This document shows, one piece after another, positions 1 through 11,697 of a stretch of DNA of 64,000 nucleotides (positions within the stretch are counted from its first letter, which is position 1; the number at the start of each line of letters is the position of its first letter). The notes under the pieces are model-generated. The model saw only the letters and a list, made by a program, of their open reading frames with translations, was not told the DNA's origin and ran no database searches. Source of the DNA: Amphiura filiformis (Eukaryota; Echinodermata; Ophiuroidea; Amphilepidida; Amphiuridae); assembly GCF_039555335.1 (NCBI RefSeq), contig NC_092647.1, positions 7,384,459 through 7,448,458 on the forward strand. Reading direction: 5' to 3'. Position numbers and translations under genes: made by a program.

Positions 1-673
1 AAATGAATTTCTTCCCAGTCCGTTTCTTCATGGCCATTATCATCAGAATCTTTTTCAACAACAGTTTCCCAAAAATCAATACGACTCTGTGGCATTATAG
101 TGCCTGTCAAAATAGAATAAGAAAACCTTGGAACCTTTTGAGCCTGAAGAAGACCAGAAATAATATCATCAAAGATGTTAACATTATCAGCATTTGAACC
201 CCGAAGCCACGAACTGGGAATACATTTCATGAGAAAATTATATTTCCTTCTGTCTTGATTTGAAATACCGAAGTCCAAAACCAATTCTTCAAACAATTTA
301 CTACCTGGTAAGTGAGGATCTAAAAGTCGTTAATATACACAATACCCATGTCACACCACTCATCATAACAAAAATACTTCTTGGTCTTGGACCTAATATT
401 TCTATTGTACCAAAGACATTGATTAAAACCCATGTCAGAAAAATTCTTATTATAAGTTTGTTGACAGGCCCTGTCACGATAAACATACCAAGTCCTGAGA
501 GAGTCAGCTAATTGAGTACAATCAAGTTTATTAAGGAGACTCTCAGGAGCATATGATTTCCATAATAAATCACCATACTGCTGATCCATTTTTGTGAGCT
601 CAATTTTTTTCCAAAAATTATTAAAATCATTATCAAGAAGTAATTTAACCCAAGCCATTTTTTGAAACATCAC
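1..673 (-). pseudogene. LINE ORF2 C-terminal fragment (Tx1/L1-like), broken
   Basis: Read from 673 down to 1, the minus strand encodes a Lys/Trp-rich segment of about 117 aa (MMFQKMAWVKLLLDNDF...) and, after at least one frameshift near 300, a continuation (LFEELVLDFGISNQDRRKYN...) reaching the window edge. The stretch LWYNRNIRSKTKKYFCYDEW corresponds in position and pattern to LWGNSHVKCKGKILLFKEW in the better preserved LINE at 8613-10049, which suggests the same part of ORF2 downstream of the reverse transcriptase. No RT or endonuclease motif is present, so this is a truncated or decayed copy. It may continue beyond base 1. Family assignment rests on pattern similarity only. Confidence 0.55.
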
Positions 674-2245
674 TTTTATATAACTACTAGTCTTAAATTA
701 CAACTTTGCTAAGTCCCAGTAATTGTATAGGTTGACTTCATATAAAATGACAAGCCCAAATTTGACCATTTTCTTATGATTGCATGTAGTGCAAATTTTC
801 CGAATTCGGAAGGCTTGAAAGTCAAATTTGTCACAATATTAAAAATAAATGATTAGATGAGTAGTTATTGGCCCTATTTACTTTTATTTCCATTTCATTT
901 TCAATATATACAGATTTTCTATGGTAGCCATTTACAGTTGGAGTAGGGTGATCTAAATTTGGACCCAAAAGTTGCCCTTTGAATAAATTTCATCTCTTTT
1001 TTTGGGAGCCTGTACCTTCCTAATAAAAAGAGAGAGAGGTCTGAAACTTTGTATACACACTAATTGCATGTCCAATTTGTCAACAAGTAAAAAAAATGTC
1101 TGTAATTGCTCGTTGTGTCACAGGGTCATTAAATATGCAAAAAAAATGTAATGTTTTGTATACTGGCAAGTTTGGCCCCCTAAATTCACATTTTTTGTCA
1201 GATTAATTGTTTTTGTTGTCACTGATGCGATATATAGGACAAATACAATGCATATCCAAGACATTGAGGTGACCATTTATTTACATTTCCAACAGGGCCC
1301 TCGCGAAGATGAAAATTAATGCAAATTCACCATTTTCAGGGGGCCCAAAGTCGATGTGGTCAACCTTCAAAATTTATAAAACATCACTTTTATATGACTA
1401 CCAGTCTTAAATTGCAACTTTGCTCAATCCCAGTAATTTTATAGATTGACTTCATATAAAACGACAAGCCCAAAGTTGACCATTTTCTTATGATTGCATG
1501 TACTGCAAATGTGCCGAATTCGGACGGTTTAAAAGTCAAAATGGCCACAATATTGAAAATAAATGACTAGATGCATAGTTATTGGCCCTATTTCCATTTT
1601 ATTTTCAATATTGGGGCCAATTTGACTTTCAAGCCTTCCGAATTCGGCACATTTGCACTACATGCAATCATAAGAAAATGGTCAACTTTGGGCTTATCAT
1701 TTTATATGAAGTCAACCTATACAATTACTGGGACTTAGCAAAGTTGTAATTTAAGACTAGTAGTTATATAAAAGTGATGTTTTATAAATTTTGAAGGTGG
1801 ACTACATCGACTTTGGGCCCCTGAAAATGTTGAATTTGCAATAAATTTCATCTTCGTGAGGGCGCTGTTCGAAATGTAAATGAGTTGTGACCTCAATTTT
1901 TTGGATATGCATTGTATAAATCCTATATATAGCATCAGTGACAACAAAAGATTATTAATCTGACAAAAATGTGAATTTAGGGGGGCTAAACTTGCCAGTT
2001 TACAAAACATTACATTTTTTCTTGCATATTTAATGACCCCGTGACACAACACGCAATTACAGAATTTTTTATTTTTTATTTTTTGACAAATTGGGCATGC
2101 AGTTAGTGTGTACACAAAGTTTCAGACCTCTCTCTCATTTTATAAAGAAGGCACAGCCTCCCAAAGATGAAATTTGTTTAAAAGGCAACTTTTGGGTCCA
2201 AATTTAGACCCCCTACTCCAACTTTAAATGGCTGCCACAGAAAAT
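674..2245. repeat. Large foldback (long inverted repeat) with an extra direct copy of one arm end
   Basis: Bases about 915-1595 are repeated in inverted order at about 1605-2245, with the centre near 1600 (TTGGCCCTATTTCC against GGGGCCAA). Landmarks found on both arms include GTTGGAGTAGGG/CCCTACTCCAAC, GGTCTGAAACTTTG/CAAAGTTTCAGACC and CCGAATTCGG. A further direct copy of the inner part of the left arm (1383-1590) occurs at about 665-870. The arms have diverged by substitutions and small indels but are still clearly complementary. No coding frame is convincing; the 126-aa minus-strand frame here is AT-rich repeat sequence. Confidence 0.8.
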
Positions 2246-2561
2246 CCGTAAGAGATACAGACCTCAAATTTGCAGGTTTTAATATTTTTACAGGTACAAC
2301 ATATGACTAAAATATAAAGCAAATCTGAGGGGGTCAGGTGGGGCGACTCCTTGATTTCATATGGAGTGACCCCATTGCCTGCCCAGAATGCAATTCACGT
2401 ATACCAAGGTATTGGATTGCAAATTTGGCTATTTATTCACATTTACGCTGAAAATGCTCTCGTTTTTTCACAAAGCAGCATAAAGGAGGCGATATTTATT
2501 ATTATTATGTAATTTTAAAGACAATCCATATCCAAAACCAATAGGGTTACCCCCCCTTTAA

Positions 2562-2860
2562 GGATAGAGAATCGGGACTCGACCGCCATCTTGATACAGG
2601 CATGGAGCAAAAATTGGGGGTATTCGGTTTCCATCGGAATGCACTCGAGGCATTCGTTCTCATGTAAGCGCGACATACATGGATGAAGGACGCACTTGCT
2701 GCGACCTGCACGCGAGTACCAAGACGCTTCAGATGAAACGCAGAATTGTTTTCGTTCGTCTCCGCGCACCGTCGGCAAGGACCCGAATATCCCCAATTTT
2801 CTCCCCATAGCTGCCGGCGCGATTGTATGTGGCGGTATAGGGAGTCCCGGTTCTCTGTCT
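2562..2860. mobile_element. Foldback MITE flanked by TTAA
   Basis: The ends are inverted copies: GGATAGAGAATCGGGACTC on the left and GAGTCCCGGTTCTCTGTCT on the right. Complementarity continues inward for about 80 bp (GGGGGTATTCGG against CCGAATATCCCC). TTAA precedes the left end (2558-2561) and follows the right end (2861-2864), which fits a TTAA-targeting family such as piggyBac or Kolobok. The short open frames across it on both strands are shadows of the inverted repeat. It has higher GC than its surroundings. Confidence 0.65.
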
Positions 2861-2955
2861 TTAATTCTGTGGTTAGCTCACGCAAACTTGACTTAGCGTC
2901 GACCCCTACAGGCAACATGCTTTCTTTCCGCGGTATGGCGGATACATGTGTCATT

Positions 2956-2992
2956 ACCTAGCTGGGGGGTTTACACCCCCCAGCTAGGTATT
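2956..2992. repeat. Near-perfect 16-bp palindrome (hairpin)
   Basis: TACCTAGCTGGGGGGT and its reverse complement ACCCCCCAGCTAGGTA are separated by TTAC. It lies just outside the TTAA foldback and before the 151-bp array. A matching half, CCCCAGCTAGGT, occurs at about 7412-7423. Confidence 0.8.
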
Positions 2993-3094
2993 GTAATCGT
3001 TCGGGTTCTTCCGCTGGCAACAAACCACTGTAATCTTCCCGTTTTCTTCCGCTGGCAACTAAGTGAAATTGCACATGTTTTTGTACTTTATGCA

Positions 3095-4500
3095 CCAAAC
3101 CCTCTATCTTTTTAACCAAATATCCCACAGAGTTGTGCGATATGTCAAACTTTTCCTCTGGTCATAAGGAACAAAAAAGTCAGTGGTCACATCCCTGTAG
3201 GATCATTGGTTAATGAGATATAGTCACTTTTTTGTACTTTATGCACCAAACCCTCTATCTTTTTAACCAAATATCCCACAGAGTCGTGCGATATGTCAAA
3301 CTTTTCCTCTGGTCATAAAGAACGAAAAAGTCAGTGGTCACATCGCTGTTGGATCATTGGTTAATGAGATATAGTCACTTTTTTGTACTTTGTGTACTTA
3401 ACCCTCTATCTTTTTAACCAAATATCCCACAGAGTTGTGCGATATGTCAAACTTTTCCTCTGGTCATAAGGAACAAAAGTCAGTGGTCACATCTCTGTAG
3501 GATCATTGGTTAATGAGATATAGTCACTTTTTGTACTTTGTGTACTTACCCTCTATCTTTTTAACCAAATATCCCACAGAGTCGTGCGATATGTCAAACT
3601 TTTCCTCTGGTCATAAAGAACGAAAAAGTCAGTGGTCACATCTCTGTAGGATCATTGGTTAATGAGATATAGTGACTTTTTGTACTTTGTGTACTTAACC
3701 CACGATCTTTTTAACCAAATATCCCACAGAGTTGTGCGATATGTCAAACTTTTCCTCTGGTCATAAGGAACAAAAAAGTCAGTGGTCACATCTCTGTAGG
3801 ATCATTGGTTAATGAGATATAGTCACTTTTTTGTACTTTATGCACCAAACCCTCTATCTTTTTATCCAAATATCCCACAGAGTCGTGCGATATGTCAAAC
3901 TTTTCCTCTGGTCATAAAGAACGAAAAAGTCAGTGGTCACATCTCTGTAGGATCATTGGTTAATGAGATATAGTCACTTTTTTGTACTTTGTGTACTTAA
4001 CCCTCTATCTTTTTAACCAAATATCCCACAGAGTTGTGCGATATGTCAAACTTTTCCTCTGGTCATAAGGAACAAAAAAGTCAGCGGTCACATCTCTGTA
4101 GGATCATTGGTTAATGAGATATAGTCACTTTTTTGTACTTTATGCACCAAACCCTCTATCTTTTTAACCAAATATCCCACAGAGTCGTGCGATATGTCAA
4201 ACTTTTCCTCTGGTCATAAAGAACAAAAAAGTTAGTGGTCACATCTCTGTAGGATCATTGGTAAATTAGATATAGTCACTTTTTGGTACTTTGTGTACTT
4301 AACAATCTATTTTTTTAACCAAATATCCCACAGAGTCGTGCGATATGTCAAACTTTTCCTCTGGTCATAAAGAACAAAACAGTCAGTGCTCACATCTCTG
4401 TAGGATCATTGATTAATGAGATATAGCACTTTGTGCATTTAACCCTCTATCTTGTTAACCAAATATACCACAGAGTCGTGCGATATCTGATATGTCAAAC
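3095..4500. repeat. Tandem satellite, about 151-bp unit, about 10 copies
   Basis: The landmark ATATCCCACAGAGT recurs at 3120, 3271, 3422, 3569, 3719, 3870, 4021, 4172 and 4323, with a degenerate copy at 4463, giving a period of 147-151 bp. Each unit holds CAAACTTTTCCTCTGGTCAT and GGATCATTGGTTAATGAGAT. Units differ at GAGTTGTG versus GAGTCGTG and at TTTATGCACC versus TTTGTGTACT, mostly in an alternating pattern, which suggests amplification as dimers. Copies at the right edge (4260-4500) are more diverged. No open frame runs through it. Confidence 0.92.
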
Positions 4501-6524
4501 TTTACCTCTAGTACGTGAAGACGGCCTGATTGGCGCGAGGTTCATATCGGTGCGTATGCACCAAATATGTATCTTGTAAACCTTAATAAGTTTTGCCTTG
4601 CCTTGCTTCGTAATCCTGTTTGGGCTGGACAAAATTTTTTTCCACTTTTCCCCAGTTTCCCCTAGGTATTTCGTCTTTAAGTTTACTGATATACAGGGAT
4701 TGAATACGAGTGTCACGGCCCTGGTTAGTGTGCATTCAAATCAGAGATCCCTGTTCAAGGCCATCTTACTTAGCCGTCGGAAATGATTGCAAATTACACA
4801 TTTGTAATCATTTTGACCACAAAATATGATGTGAAAACACAGGTAAGCAATGAGAACAAGTCCTCAAACATTTGAAATTTGTAGCTTACTACAACCTGAT
4901 GATGTACTCATCCCAGGCAAACCTTAGTTAACACATTTGGTAGGCAGCCAAATTCGCCGACAAAATGCAAATCAAGGGGTGACACTAAATTCACGGTTGT
5001 TCTATTAGCAACGCAAAATCTATGAAAAATTCAGCTGGTTTACTAGCTAGAAAGTGAGGCCAGTTATCGATCCGTTATAGCTCGTTATGAATAATTCATG
5101 TTCGACCCCTTGGATCATGTTAATTGAGTTTCGCAAATAACAACGTTGTTAGTTTTGCGAACTTTGCCTGTTTAATGAGAGTATAGCGCGGCCCCAATAC
5201 ATCTGGGCACAAACCAGGCGAAAACGATCCAGTTTAATGAAATGGCGGACGGGTATTCCCATCAGGCACCAGTGATATGTTTTTTCAAAGAAAGTCTACT
5301 AATTTGATATGAAATGACATTTTGCAATTTGCAAAGTCAAAATTAGGACTTGCTGGCAATAATATGAAGGAAATATGTGACAGAGGCAATGTGGGAAATA
5401 CAAGTAGTATTTAAGTTATAATAACCTTTGATACCCGACCTGACCTTCCATCATGGCGCCTTATTCGTCTTATGTATTTCTATTATGCTCTCAAGTAAAA
5501 TAAAATACCAATCTGCACTGAGTAGACAATGTTACTTGGCTCCCAGCATGAATTATTGATTTTATAAGGAGGTAAAGAAATGCACAGTGTATGTGCATGA
5601 TGTGCAAGCATACTCCAAATATTTACGGTAAATCTGAATAGTGGTCACATGTTGAAATATCATGTGTTCGGGAAATCACGTGGCAACATTTTAAGATTTC
5701 AGGCTTGTTTACTAGTTAATTGCCATTTGTACTCTTTATTATTTATCTTTGTTAATTAACATATATTTTAAATGCTGATAAATCGTGGTTGGCTGCCCAT
5801 GATATCTGTTAAATTCAATGTTTTATGAATATAATTCTACCACGCAGAGGGGGTCACGCAGCAGAATTTCACATCACCTGACTTAGCTAGATTTCGAAGC
5901 TCTGCTTTTCAAATTCATGTAAATTTCAAAGTTTATAAATTTAATATATTTAATATGATACTAATTTTTTGTCATAACCAACTGGTACACGAAATATACT
6001 AGCTTATTACCTATACAGAAAGGTGATTATCAGCCTTCACTCAGCAAATTGACATGCCTGGCATATGCAGCCATTCTCCGTCTGGGTAACATGACTGTCG
6101 CCCTCAATACGTCTGGGCACAAATTTAAATAACAATACGCTATTTACATATCAATGTGGCCTCATGCTAATTAAAGCTGCCCCATCCAGGAGTTCATCTA
6201 TGTGCATATTTACATAGAAATTTACAACAACTGGCCGAAGAAGGAAACCTACATAAATATGTTTTCTATACTTCACTTGACCCAAATATATGATTTTTAT
6301 GGTGATAAGACAATGGCACAAGGAATTTTAGAGGGATTTTGATAGCAGTTCCATTTAAAAAAAAGCTGCTATCATAATGAGACTAAGATCTAGAAACACC
6401 CCGAAATGCCGTTTTGGGGAATTTTGCTAGCTGAATCTTTTTTGATGAAAGTCAATCTTTGACAAGATGTAACTTTGCTACGGAAAGTGCTATGAAAAAA
6501 GGTTTTCAGTTTTGGCTTTGTTTA
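4500..6524. other. No gene recognised; AT-rich unique-looking DNA
   Basis: Frames are short and stop-rich on both strands. Part of 4880-5110 resembles, in inverted orientation, the sequence at about 20030-20150: both carry AACCGTGAATTTAGTG followed by YCACC, and a GAATTATTCATAAC-like motif. This suggests a shared old dispersed repeat. Nothing else is supported. Confidence 0.5.
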
Positions 6525-6532
6525 CTCAAGAG

Positions 6533-6695
6533 CAGGGTTAGCGGTGACCTGCTGAGTCCAGGGGTCCAAATTGGCAAATAAAGGGGTCCAGGCATCTAAT
6601 TCTACACAGACGTACAAAATTAAGGGTTCCAAATCACGGGGACCTGCCAAATCAAGGAGTCCTGGACCCCAAGACCCCTTAAAACGCTACCCCTG
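6533..6695. mobile_element. Small hAT-like MITE with 8-bp target-site duplication
   Basis: The ends are CAGGGTTAGCG on the left and CGCTACCCCTG on the right, an imperfect 11-bp terminal inverted repeat of hAT type. An identical 8-bp CTCAAGAG sits directly outside each end (6525-6532 and 6696-6703). The 163-bp interior has GGGGTCCA and GGACCCC repeats and no coding capacity, so it is non-autonomous. Confidence 0.8.
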
Positions 6696-7099
6696 CTCAA
6701 GAGCTTTAATTTGATATATAAAATGATGCAGTTTGATGGCAAATTTGAATTCACCTAGCATACCTAATATACCATGTACATGTCAGATGTACGGTATATT
6801 GTATTGGCAAATATCCATAAAAGCGTTCATTATAAAATTATTTTGATAAATTGTCACATTTTATGCCATGTATTAATATCCTTAAAAGTAACCGGTGGAT
6901 TTGCGAACAATTTGTCGACATAAATGACCTTCGCGGAAAAACGGTAGCCCAAAATGGGTTATATTTGGTAATATGCAGACGAATGGTCAAATTAATAAAA
7001 AAATACCTGTGATAAATTTATCTGTTCAAATTGTCGCACTCCGAGTGACATATGGTATATTTGCAACCCTACTGTGGATTTGCAATTGACCTGGGGAAC

Positions 7100-7400
7100 A
7101 TATTGGAACATTTTGCACGGGTCAGCTCAAAAGACATCACTAAGTTCTGGGGCCAAATCTTAGAATTGCGTTATCTGGACATCTGTAAGAGGTACAGGGC
7201 TCAAACTCGGTGACAACTCATGACCAGGGGTGAATTATGGAACATCTTGCAGGGTCTGGTCAAAGGTCATCTGGGTCAAATCTTAGAATTGCATTTTCTG
7301 GACATCTGTGAGGAGTACAGGACTCAAAACTCGGTGACAACAAACCTCATGACAGGGGAACATTTTTGGAACATTTTGCAGGGGTCAGATACCTCCACAA
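7100..7400. repeat. Short tandem repeat, about 130-bp unit, 2.3 copies
   Basis: GGAACATTTTGCA-like starts recur at 7105, 7239 and 7368. Units share AAATCTTAGAATTGC, TCTGGACATCTGT and ACTCGGTGACAAC. The 66-aa open frame over the second copy is a by-product of the repeat. Confidence 0.75.
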
Positions 7401-7424
7401 CACCAACATGCCCCAGCTAGGTTT

Positions 7425-8009
7425 GTGGTCTATGACCACCATTTGCCTCTAGTTTACTTTATGATACGATTAATAAGTTTGGACATTATTTTAGTATATT
7501 TTGAGGCCAGTTTGCGTTTGCGCTAAGCTAAGGAAAATCAAAGATTTTAAATTCGAAAATACAAGTCGGACAAAGTGTCCATTTGTAGCAATTAAATCCA
7601 TCACAGCTGCGTGACTGCAGACTGTGCCGATGCATATGGACTTAATCATGGTTCATGCTTCTTCAGTGCATGAATGTAGCTTTAGTTTTTTTTTTATCTT
7701 TTTATTCTTTGCCAAAGATTATGAACAGTAATTGAATAAGTAAAAACTGTCCTGAAGATGTTCTTGTCATTTAAATTTAGGTAAAATTAAAGTAAACCGG
7801 CTCACTATCTTGGCAGCTTTATTTTAATGCTCTATGTAGTGATTTAAATGTCTGAATAAACAATTAATTGACCTTTTCGGTAAATCCCATAAGCCTTTGC
7901 GAGTACACATGAGATCTCGTCATTTTACGTAACGGCGATCTACGCCGATACGCACATCGTTTATGGAACATCGTCACTGCGCATTTCAAGTCGGTACGTC
8001 AAATGACGA
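7425..8009. other. No gene recognised
   Basis: The stretch is AT-rich with stops in all frames. Its right end, next to the poly-T at 8010, is a slightly GC-richer piece (AACGGCGATCTACGCCGATA). It is probably unique sequence flanking the 3' end of the minus-strand LINE. Confidence 0.4.
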
Positions 8010-8145
8010 GTTTTTTTTTTTTTTTATCTTTAACCTCAAAGAGGTGCGGCAAATTGCCTTTATTTCTTTGTTATTATCTCTTTTCCATATATCCTTATTA
8101 TATCATAATTAATACATAATATCATGCTTCACTTGACATTACTCA

Positions 8146-8598
8146 TATTATTATCATACAATATTTTTGATTTGGAATTTCATATTCAATACATCATGTT
8201 ATCATTTTACAGGCCTATACATATTGGGCCTATATGTATTATTATCATACAATATTTTTTGATTGGGATTTCATGTTCAATACATTATGTTATCATTTTA
8301 CAGGCCTATACATATAGGGCCTATATGTATATTATTATCATACAATATTTTTGATTGGGATTTCATGTTCAATACATCATGTTATCATCTTACAGGCCTA
8401 CATTGGGCCTACATGTATTATTATCATACAATATTTTTTGATTGGGATTTCATGTTTAATACCTCATGTTATCATCTTACAGGCCTATTCATAATGGGCC
8501 TACATGTATTATTATCATACAATATTTTTTTGATTGGGATTACATGTTCAATACACCCATGTTATCATTTTACAGGTCTATACATATTAGAACCTCAT
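8146..8598 (-). repeat. Tandem repeat, about 91-bp unit, 5 copies, in the LINE 3' region
   Basis: TATTATTATCATACAATATT recurs at 8146, 8237, 8330, 8417 and 8508 (periods 91, 93, 87 and 91). Each unit also has TTACAGGCCTA and GGGCCTA. The array starts about 15 bp past the ORF2 stop, so it appears to be part of the LINE 3' UTR. Open plus-strand frames of 76 and 153 aa here are translations of the repeat and not genes. Confidence 0.85.
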
Positions 8599-8612
8599 AG
8601 TTTAAGACAAGA

Positions 8613-10240
8613 TTACATAACATTCCAGTACACTTTACCGTACTGCCAACCATTTGAATCAATGTCGATTCTTAACTTTCTTTTCGTGTTTGAAATTATT
8701 TGGTCAATGTTTTTAATTTCTTGAATAAATAAACTCGAAATTGGAATGATTTTTTTCGTATCATTATATATGATTTTTGATTTATAAATTGAATAAGCGC
8801 CTAAAATAATCAAAGTATTTGATAAATTGTATTCAGATTTGTCAATATGCCATCCACAAATAACTTTTTCTAAACATATATTAAACACTCTAATATTTTG
8901 AATATGGCATATAAAGGCGGAAAATTGCTTCCAAAACGATTTATTTTTTGAACATGTTATAAAGAAATGTTCATAGTTGTCAGTACAATTACAAAAGTCA
9001 CAAATATCAATGTCACTAAGTTTCCATTTGTGGAGATTTCTTCTACATGGAATGAGATTATAAAGAACATTGAATTGAAAATGCCCTAATTTATTAATCA
9101 GTCTATTTCGGATTTTAAATAAAAAGATTTTATTCCACGGCTTGTCTACAACATTTAATTGTTTATCCCAGTATTGGATGCAAACCGGTTTCTCGAAACA
9201 TGTACTTAAAATATTATATATTTCTTTTGTTTTTAGTAAGGAAATGTGTTTAACTTTCTTGTTTTTTAACTCAACTAATGAACTGGGAATTCTCTCACAA
9301 GAATCTAACCTTTTTTCCTTAATTTGTAACTTCCAAGTTTTTGGGATTGCCTCAATTATTTTGTGAAGGTTAAATATATTCATAGGGCTTACAACCATTC
9401 GTGATAACTCTTTTAAATTTAGAAATCTGTCTTCTACTATAATATCTTTCAAATAAATAATACCGGCATTGATCCACTCTTTGAATAATAATATTTTACC
9501 TTTACATTTCACATGGCTATTTCCCCACAAAATTGTGTTTGTATTAACATTAGAATCTTTCATCTTGTTTCCCTGCATATAATACCAAGCTTCCAATACA
9601 TCTTTGTAGAAAAGTGGAAAATCCTTGTACACCATGTTTTTTACATCAGCACTCTTACAATTAAATTCAAGTACTAACGATAGCCCACCAAGTGGTTCAA
9701 ACCAGTACTTTGATATTCTTTTCCAAATCGCATTGTCATTTCCATCTAACATTCTAGATACCCATTTTATTTTAAGTGCCTGTACTTGATGTTCAAGATT
9801 GATCATTTTCATCCCACCTTGCTCCATGCAACCAGTAATAGTTTTTCTCTTTACTTTTTCTGTACCTGAACCCCAAAGGAAGGTAAATATGTGTTTATTA
9901 ACTGTTTTTAAAACGTAATCAGGGACATGTATACAACTAGCATTGTACAATATTTGTGAAATACCTACTGATTTAATAATATTGACTTTACCGTAATATG
10001 TCAACTTTCTGGCTTTCCAACAATTCAGTAATTTTTCTAATTTTTTCAATTTTGGTTCCCAATTGAGTTCCTCGACTTTTTTTTTATTTTTACCAAAATA
10101 TATTCCAAGGCATTTTACTGGATCTTCCGTCCATTTGATCTCTTTATTTAAACCAGGTGGTTTGTTTTTGCCCAGCCATATAGCTTCTGTTTTTTCTTAT
10201 TCATTATAACACCAGATACAGAACTAAATCTTTCTATTTC
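8613..10240 (-). pseudogene. LINE ORF2 C-terminal region after the RT (Tx1/L1-type)
   Basis: A 478-aa frame (10049-8613) starts inside the thumb region (LLNCWKARKLTYYGKVNIIK, the usual L1-type WxxRxLTxxGKxxIIK signature) and runs to the ORF2 stop. It contains the typical downstream signature LINKLGHFQFNVLYNLIPCR, then a Cys/His pattern (C-x2-C with a later H) in LSDIDICDFCNCTDNYEHFF, a zinc-knuckle-like feature of L1/Tx1 ORF2. The segment 10050-10240 continues the reading line upstream (EAIWLGKNKPPGLNKEIKWT) in another frame, so a frameshift lies near 10050. Confidence 0.8.
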
Positions 10241-10242
10241 TT

Positions 10243-10928
10243 TCATGACATTGTTTGCAGAAACCATGTCATTAACAAAACCGTAGTGTCGTCAGCTAAT
10301 TGGACAATTTTAATTTGCAATTCTAGATCATTATTAAATGTGACACCTTTTATATTATCGTTATTTCTAATGCATGTTGACATATATTCAGCAGCCATAA
10401 TAAATAACAAAGCTGAAAGAGGACATCCTTGACGAATACCTCTGTGTAGTTTAAACGACTTTGATAGCCACCCATTCATAGAAATGCAACTATTTATATT
10501 GGCATATATGGTTTTAACCCAATTTAAAAATTGTACCCCAAAACCAAACCTTTCAAGACACGTTAACAAGAAGTTAATTTCTAACGAATCGAAAGCTTTT
10601 GAAAATCAATAAAGAGAACAGCACATTCATTATCCATTTCGTTGCAATATTCAATAACATCTTCAATCATTCTTATGTTTTGACCAATAAATCTACCCTT
10701 AACATAACCACATTGATCAACACTAATTATTTTGTTCAGGACATTTTGAACACGTGATGCCAATACTTTAGTACATATCTTATAGTCATAATTTAACAGA
10801 GATATTGGACGAAAATTATCTAAATTATTTTTTTCACCCTTTTTGTAAAGTAAATTGATTATCCCTCTTCTTTGAGAAAAAGACATTTCACCATTTTCAA
10901 AACCTTCATTTAATGAATCAGTTACCAT
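10243..10928 (-). pseudogene. LINE reverse transcriptase domain, frameshifted
   Basis: Two overlapping frames make up the RT core. The first (10928-10581) has FRPISLLNYDYKICTKVLA, DQCGYVKGRF and FIDFQK. The second (10569-10243) has NWVKTIYANINSCISMNGW, RGIRQGCPLSALLF and the catalytic-box variant QLADDTTVL. The break falls in FIDFQK|AFDS: the usual run of A is one base short near 10600, so this is a one-base deletion. The motifs RQGCPLS and LADD are L1/Tx1-type and not CR1-type. Confidence 0.85.
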
Positions 10929-10932
10929 TACT

Positions 10933-11697
10933 TTAATATCCTCCCAGAAACATTTGTAGAATTTCTGAAGTTAAACCGTCACTTCCAGGAGACCGGTTTA
11001 TTTTTAACTGTTGGACAGCTTTTGTACACTCATTTACAGTTATCATACCTTCACATATATCTGATTCTTCATTTGTCAATGTTTCTACACGAATATTATT
11101 GACATACGAGTCAATATCTTCATCTTTAATTTCCTTTGACTTATACAAATTACTGTAATATTCTACTGTCTCATTGAGTATATCATCTATATTCGTAATA
11201 CTTTTACCATTTTTCGACTTAAGCTCCGTAATTGAATTTTTGACTACTCTATGTTTTTCAAGGCCCATAAAGTATTTTGAATTGGTTTCACCCTCTTCAT
11301 ACCATTTTACTCTAGCTCTAATAATTGCCCCTTTGGTAATTTCTTTGTATCTTTTTTCTAGTTTTGCTTTGGCTTCAATATATTCATTTTTGTATAAATT
11401 AGCATCTTTGTCCATTTTATTTTCGAATAGTTGAACATCTTTTTCTAATTTTTCCAGAAGATTGTTTTTACATTTGGACTTTTTCTTACAATAATCAATA
11501 GTGAAATCTCTTATTTTTCTTTTACACAACTCCCATGTTAGTTGTTTGGACAATTGCTGTCGTTCACCGTCCTTCTGGCATTTACTTATTACCTGTCTTA
11601 GATCTTGTTTGTAATTTTGGTCTTCAGTGAGTGATGAATTGAATTTCCAGTAACCAGGACCTGATTTTATTGTTTTAATTTTCAATTTCAATGAGAT
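10933..11697 (-). pseudogene. LINE ORF2 linker between endonuclease and RT
   Basis: The frame begins just inside the interruption (ISLKLKIKTIKSGPGYWKFN, where GPGYWKFN is the conserved start of the linker). It continues through a Lys-rich helical region with WYEEGETNSKYFMGLEK, the L1/Tx1 signature W-x-E-x-G-E-x-x-x-K-F-F-x-x-L-E, and ends at INRSPGSDGLTSE, RT motif 0/1. A frameshift near 10933 separates it from the next RT segment. Confidence 0.8.

Noticed and set aside
2515-2961. Several overlapping frames of 66-135 aa on both strands
   Set aside because: All fall in the GC-richer TTAA foldback; the inverted arms create open frames on both strands.
3095-4500. Regularly spaced repeats as a CRISPR array
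   Set aside because: The whole 151-bp unit is repeated with no variable spacers, and the genome is animal; it is a satellite.
8263-8724. 153-aa plus-strand frame with repeated peptide units
   Set aside because: It is the translation of the 91-bp tandem repeat and runs antisense into the LINE ORF2.
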